Positions 34,211 to 34,231 of a stretch of 34,231 nucleotides of DNA are shown piece by piece; the stretch's first letter is position 1, and each line of letters begins with the position of its first letter. The position numbers were made by a program, and so were the translations under genes. The notes beneath the pieces are model-generated. The model searched no databases, was not told the origin of the DNA, and saw only the letters and a program-made list of their open reading frames with translations. The DNA is from an uncultured Lachnospiraceae bacterium (GTDB taxonomy: Bacteria; Bacillota_A; Clostridia; Lachnospirales; Lachnospiraceae), in assembly GCA_910588595.1 (NCBI GenBank), contig CAJUQU010000007.1, forward strand, positions 1 through 34,231. Direction: 5' to 3'.

Positions 34211-34231
34211 ACACAGGCGGTCTATGACCAT

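Noticed and set aside
1..34231. CRISPR arrays, rRNA, tRNA, insertion-sequence transposases
   Set aside because: No regularly spaced repeats, no rRNA- or tRNA-like sequence and no transposase motifs were seen on either strand by eye; weak tRNA-like folds could be missed without a covariance search.

Overview
The window looks like a chromosomal contig from a gut or rumen Firmicute, most likely a Lachnospiraceae-type Clostridium relative. The evidence is AGGAGG-type ribosome binding sites before nearly every gene, GTG and TTG starts, a lipoprotein signal, and a GC-rich block of intracellular and surface xylanolytic enzymes. No rRNA or tRNA is present to fix the taxonomy. The first 48 bases are not biological: they match the end of an Illumina P7/index adapter, so the genome starts at base 49 and the first gene is cut there.

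Bases 49-19851 form a minus-strand xylan utilisation locus of three apparent transcription units. Unit A (first gene at the right) is GH39 beta-xylosidase, a secreted lipoprotein GH43 and a GH3 beta-xylosidase, starting at a good promoter (19919-19947) and ending at a hairpin (14188-14229). Unit B is a signal-peptide and membrane-anchored GH10 xylanase followed by a GH31 alpha-xylosidase-like enzyme. Unit C, after a 295-base structured gap, is a GH115 alpha-glucuronidase, a three-part SGNH esterase, two exporter-type ABC half-transporters and a truncated GH43. GH10 and the lipoprotein GH43 would cut glucuronoarabinoxylan at the cell surface. The other enzymes lack signal peptides and would remove acetyl, glucuronyl, arabinosyl and xylosyl units inside the cell. 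No solute-binding-protein importer is present.

Bases 20048-22193 carry a divergent plus-strand operon: a TetR regulator, a CPBP/CAAX-type membrane protease and an AraC regulator. It runs tail to tail, six bases apart, into a minus-strand GH8 exo-oligoxylanase and a GH29 alpha-L-fucosidase (22200-24904). A small frameshifted gene of unknown function and a NifX-like protein with a His/Cys tail follow. A repeat-containing spacer then leads to a plus-strand two-helix membrane protein.

From about 27.1 kb to the end the base composition becomes visibly AT-rich. This accessory island begins after a perfect 17-bp inverted repeat. It holds a cluster of small orphan genes (one clear SUKH/SMI1-KNR4 immunity-like protein and two small acidic proteins), at least three decayed gene fragments, and a two-gene minus-strand operon. 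That operon is the most interesting item: a 1272-residue protein with a divergent SIR2-like N-terminus, a STAND-type P-loop NTPase and a long helical sensor, translationally coupled through a TTG start to a 289-residue protein carrying an R-x4-H HEPN RNase-type motif. I read it as a candidate antiphage or abortive-infection system not obviously identical to a named one.
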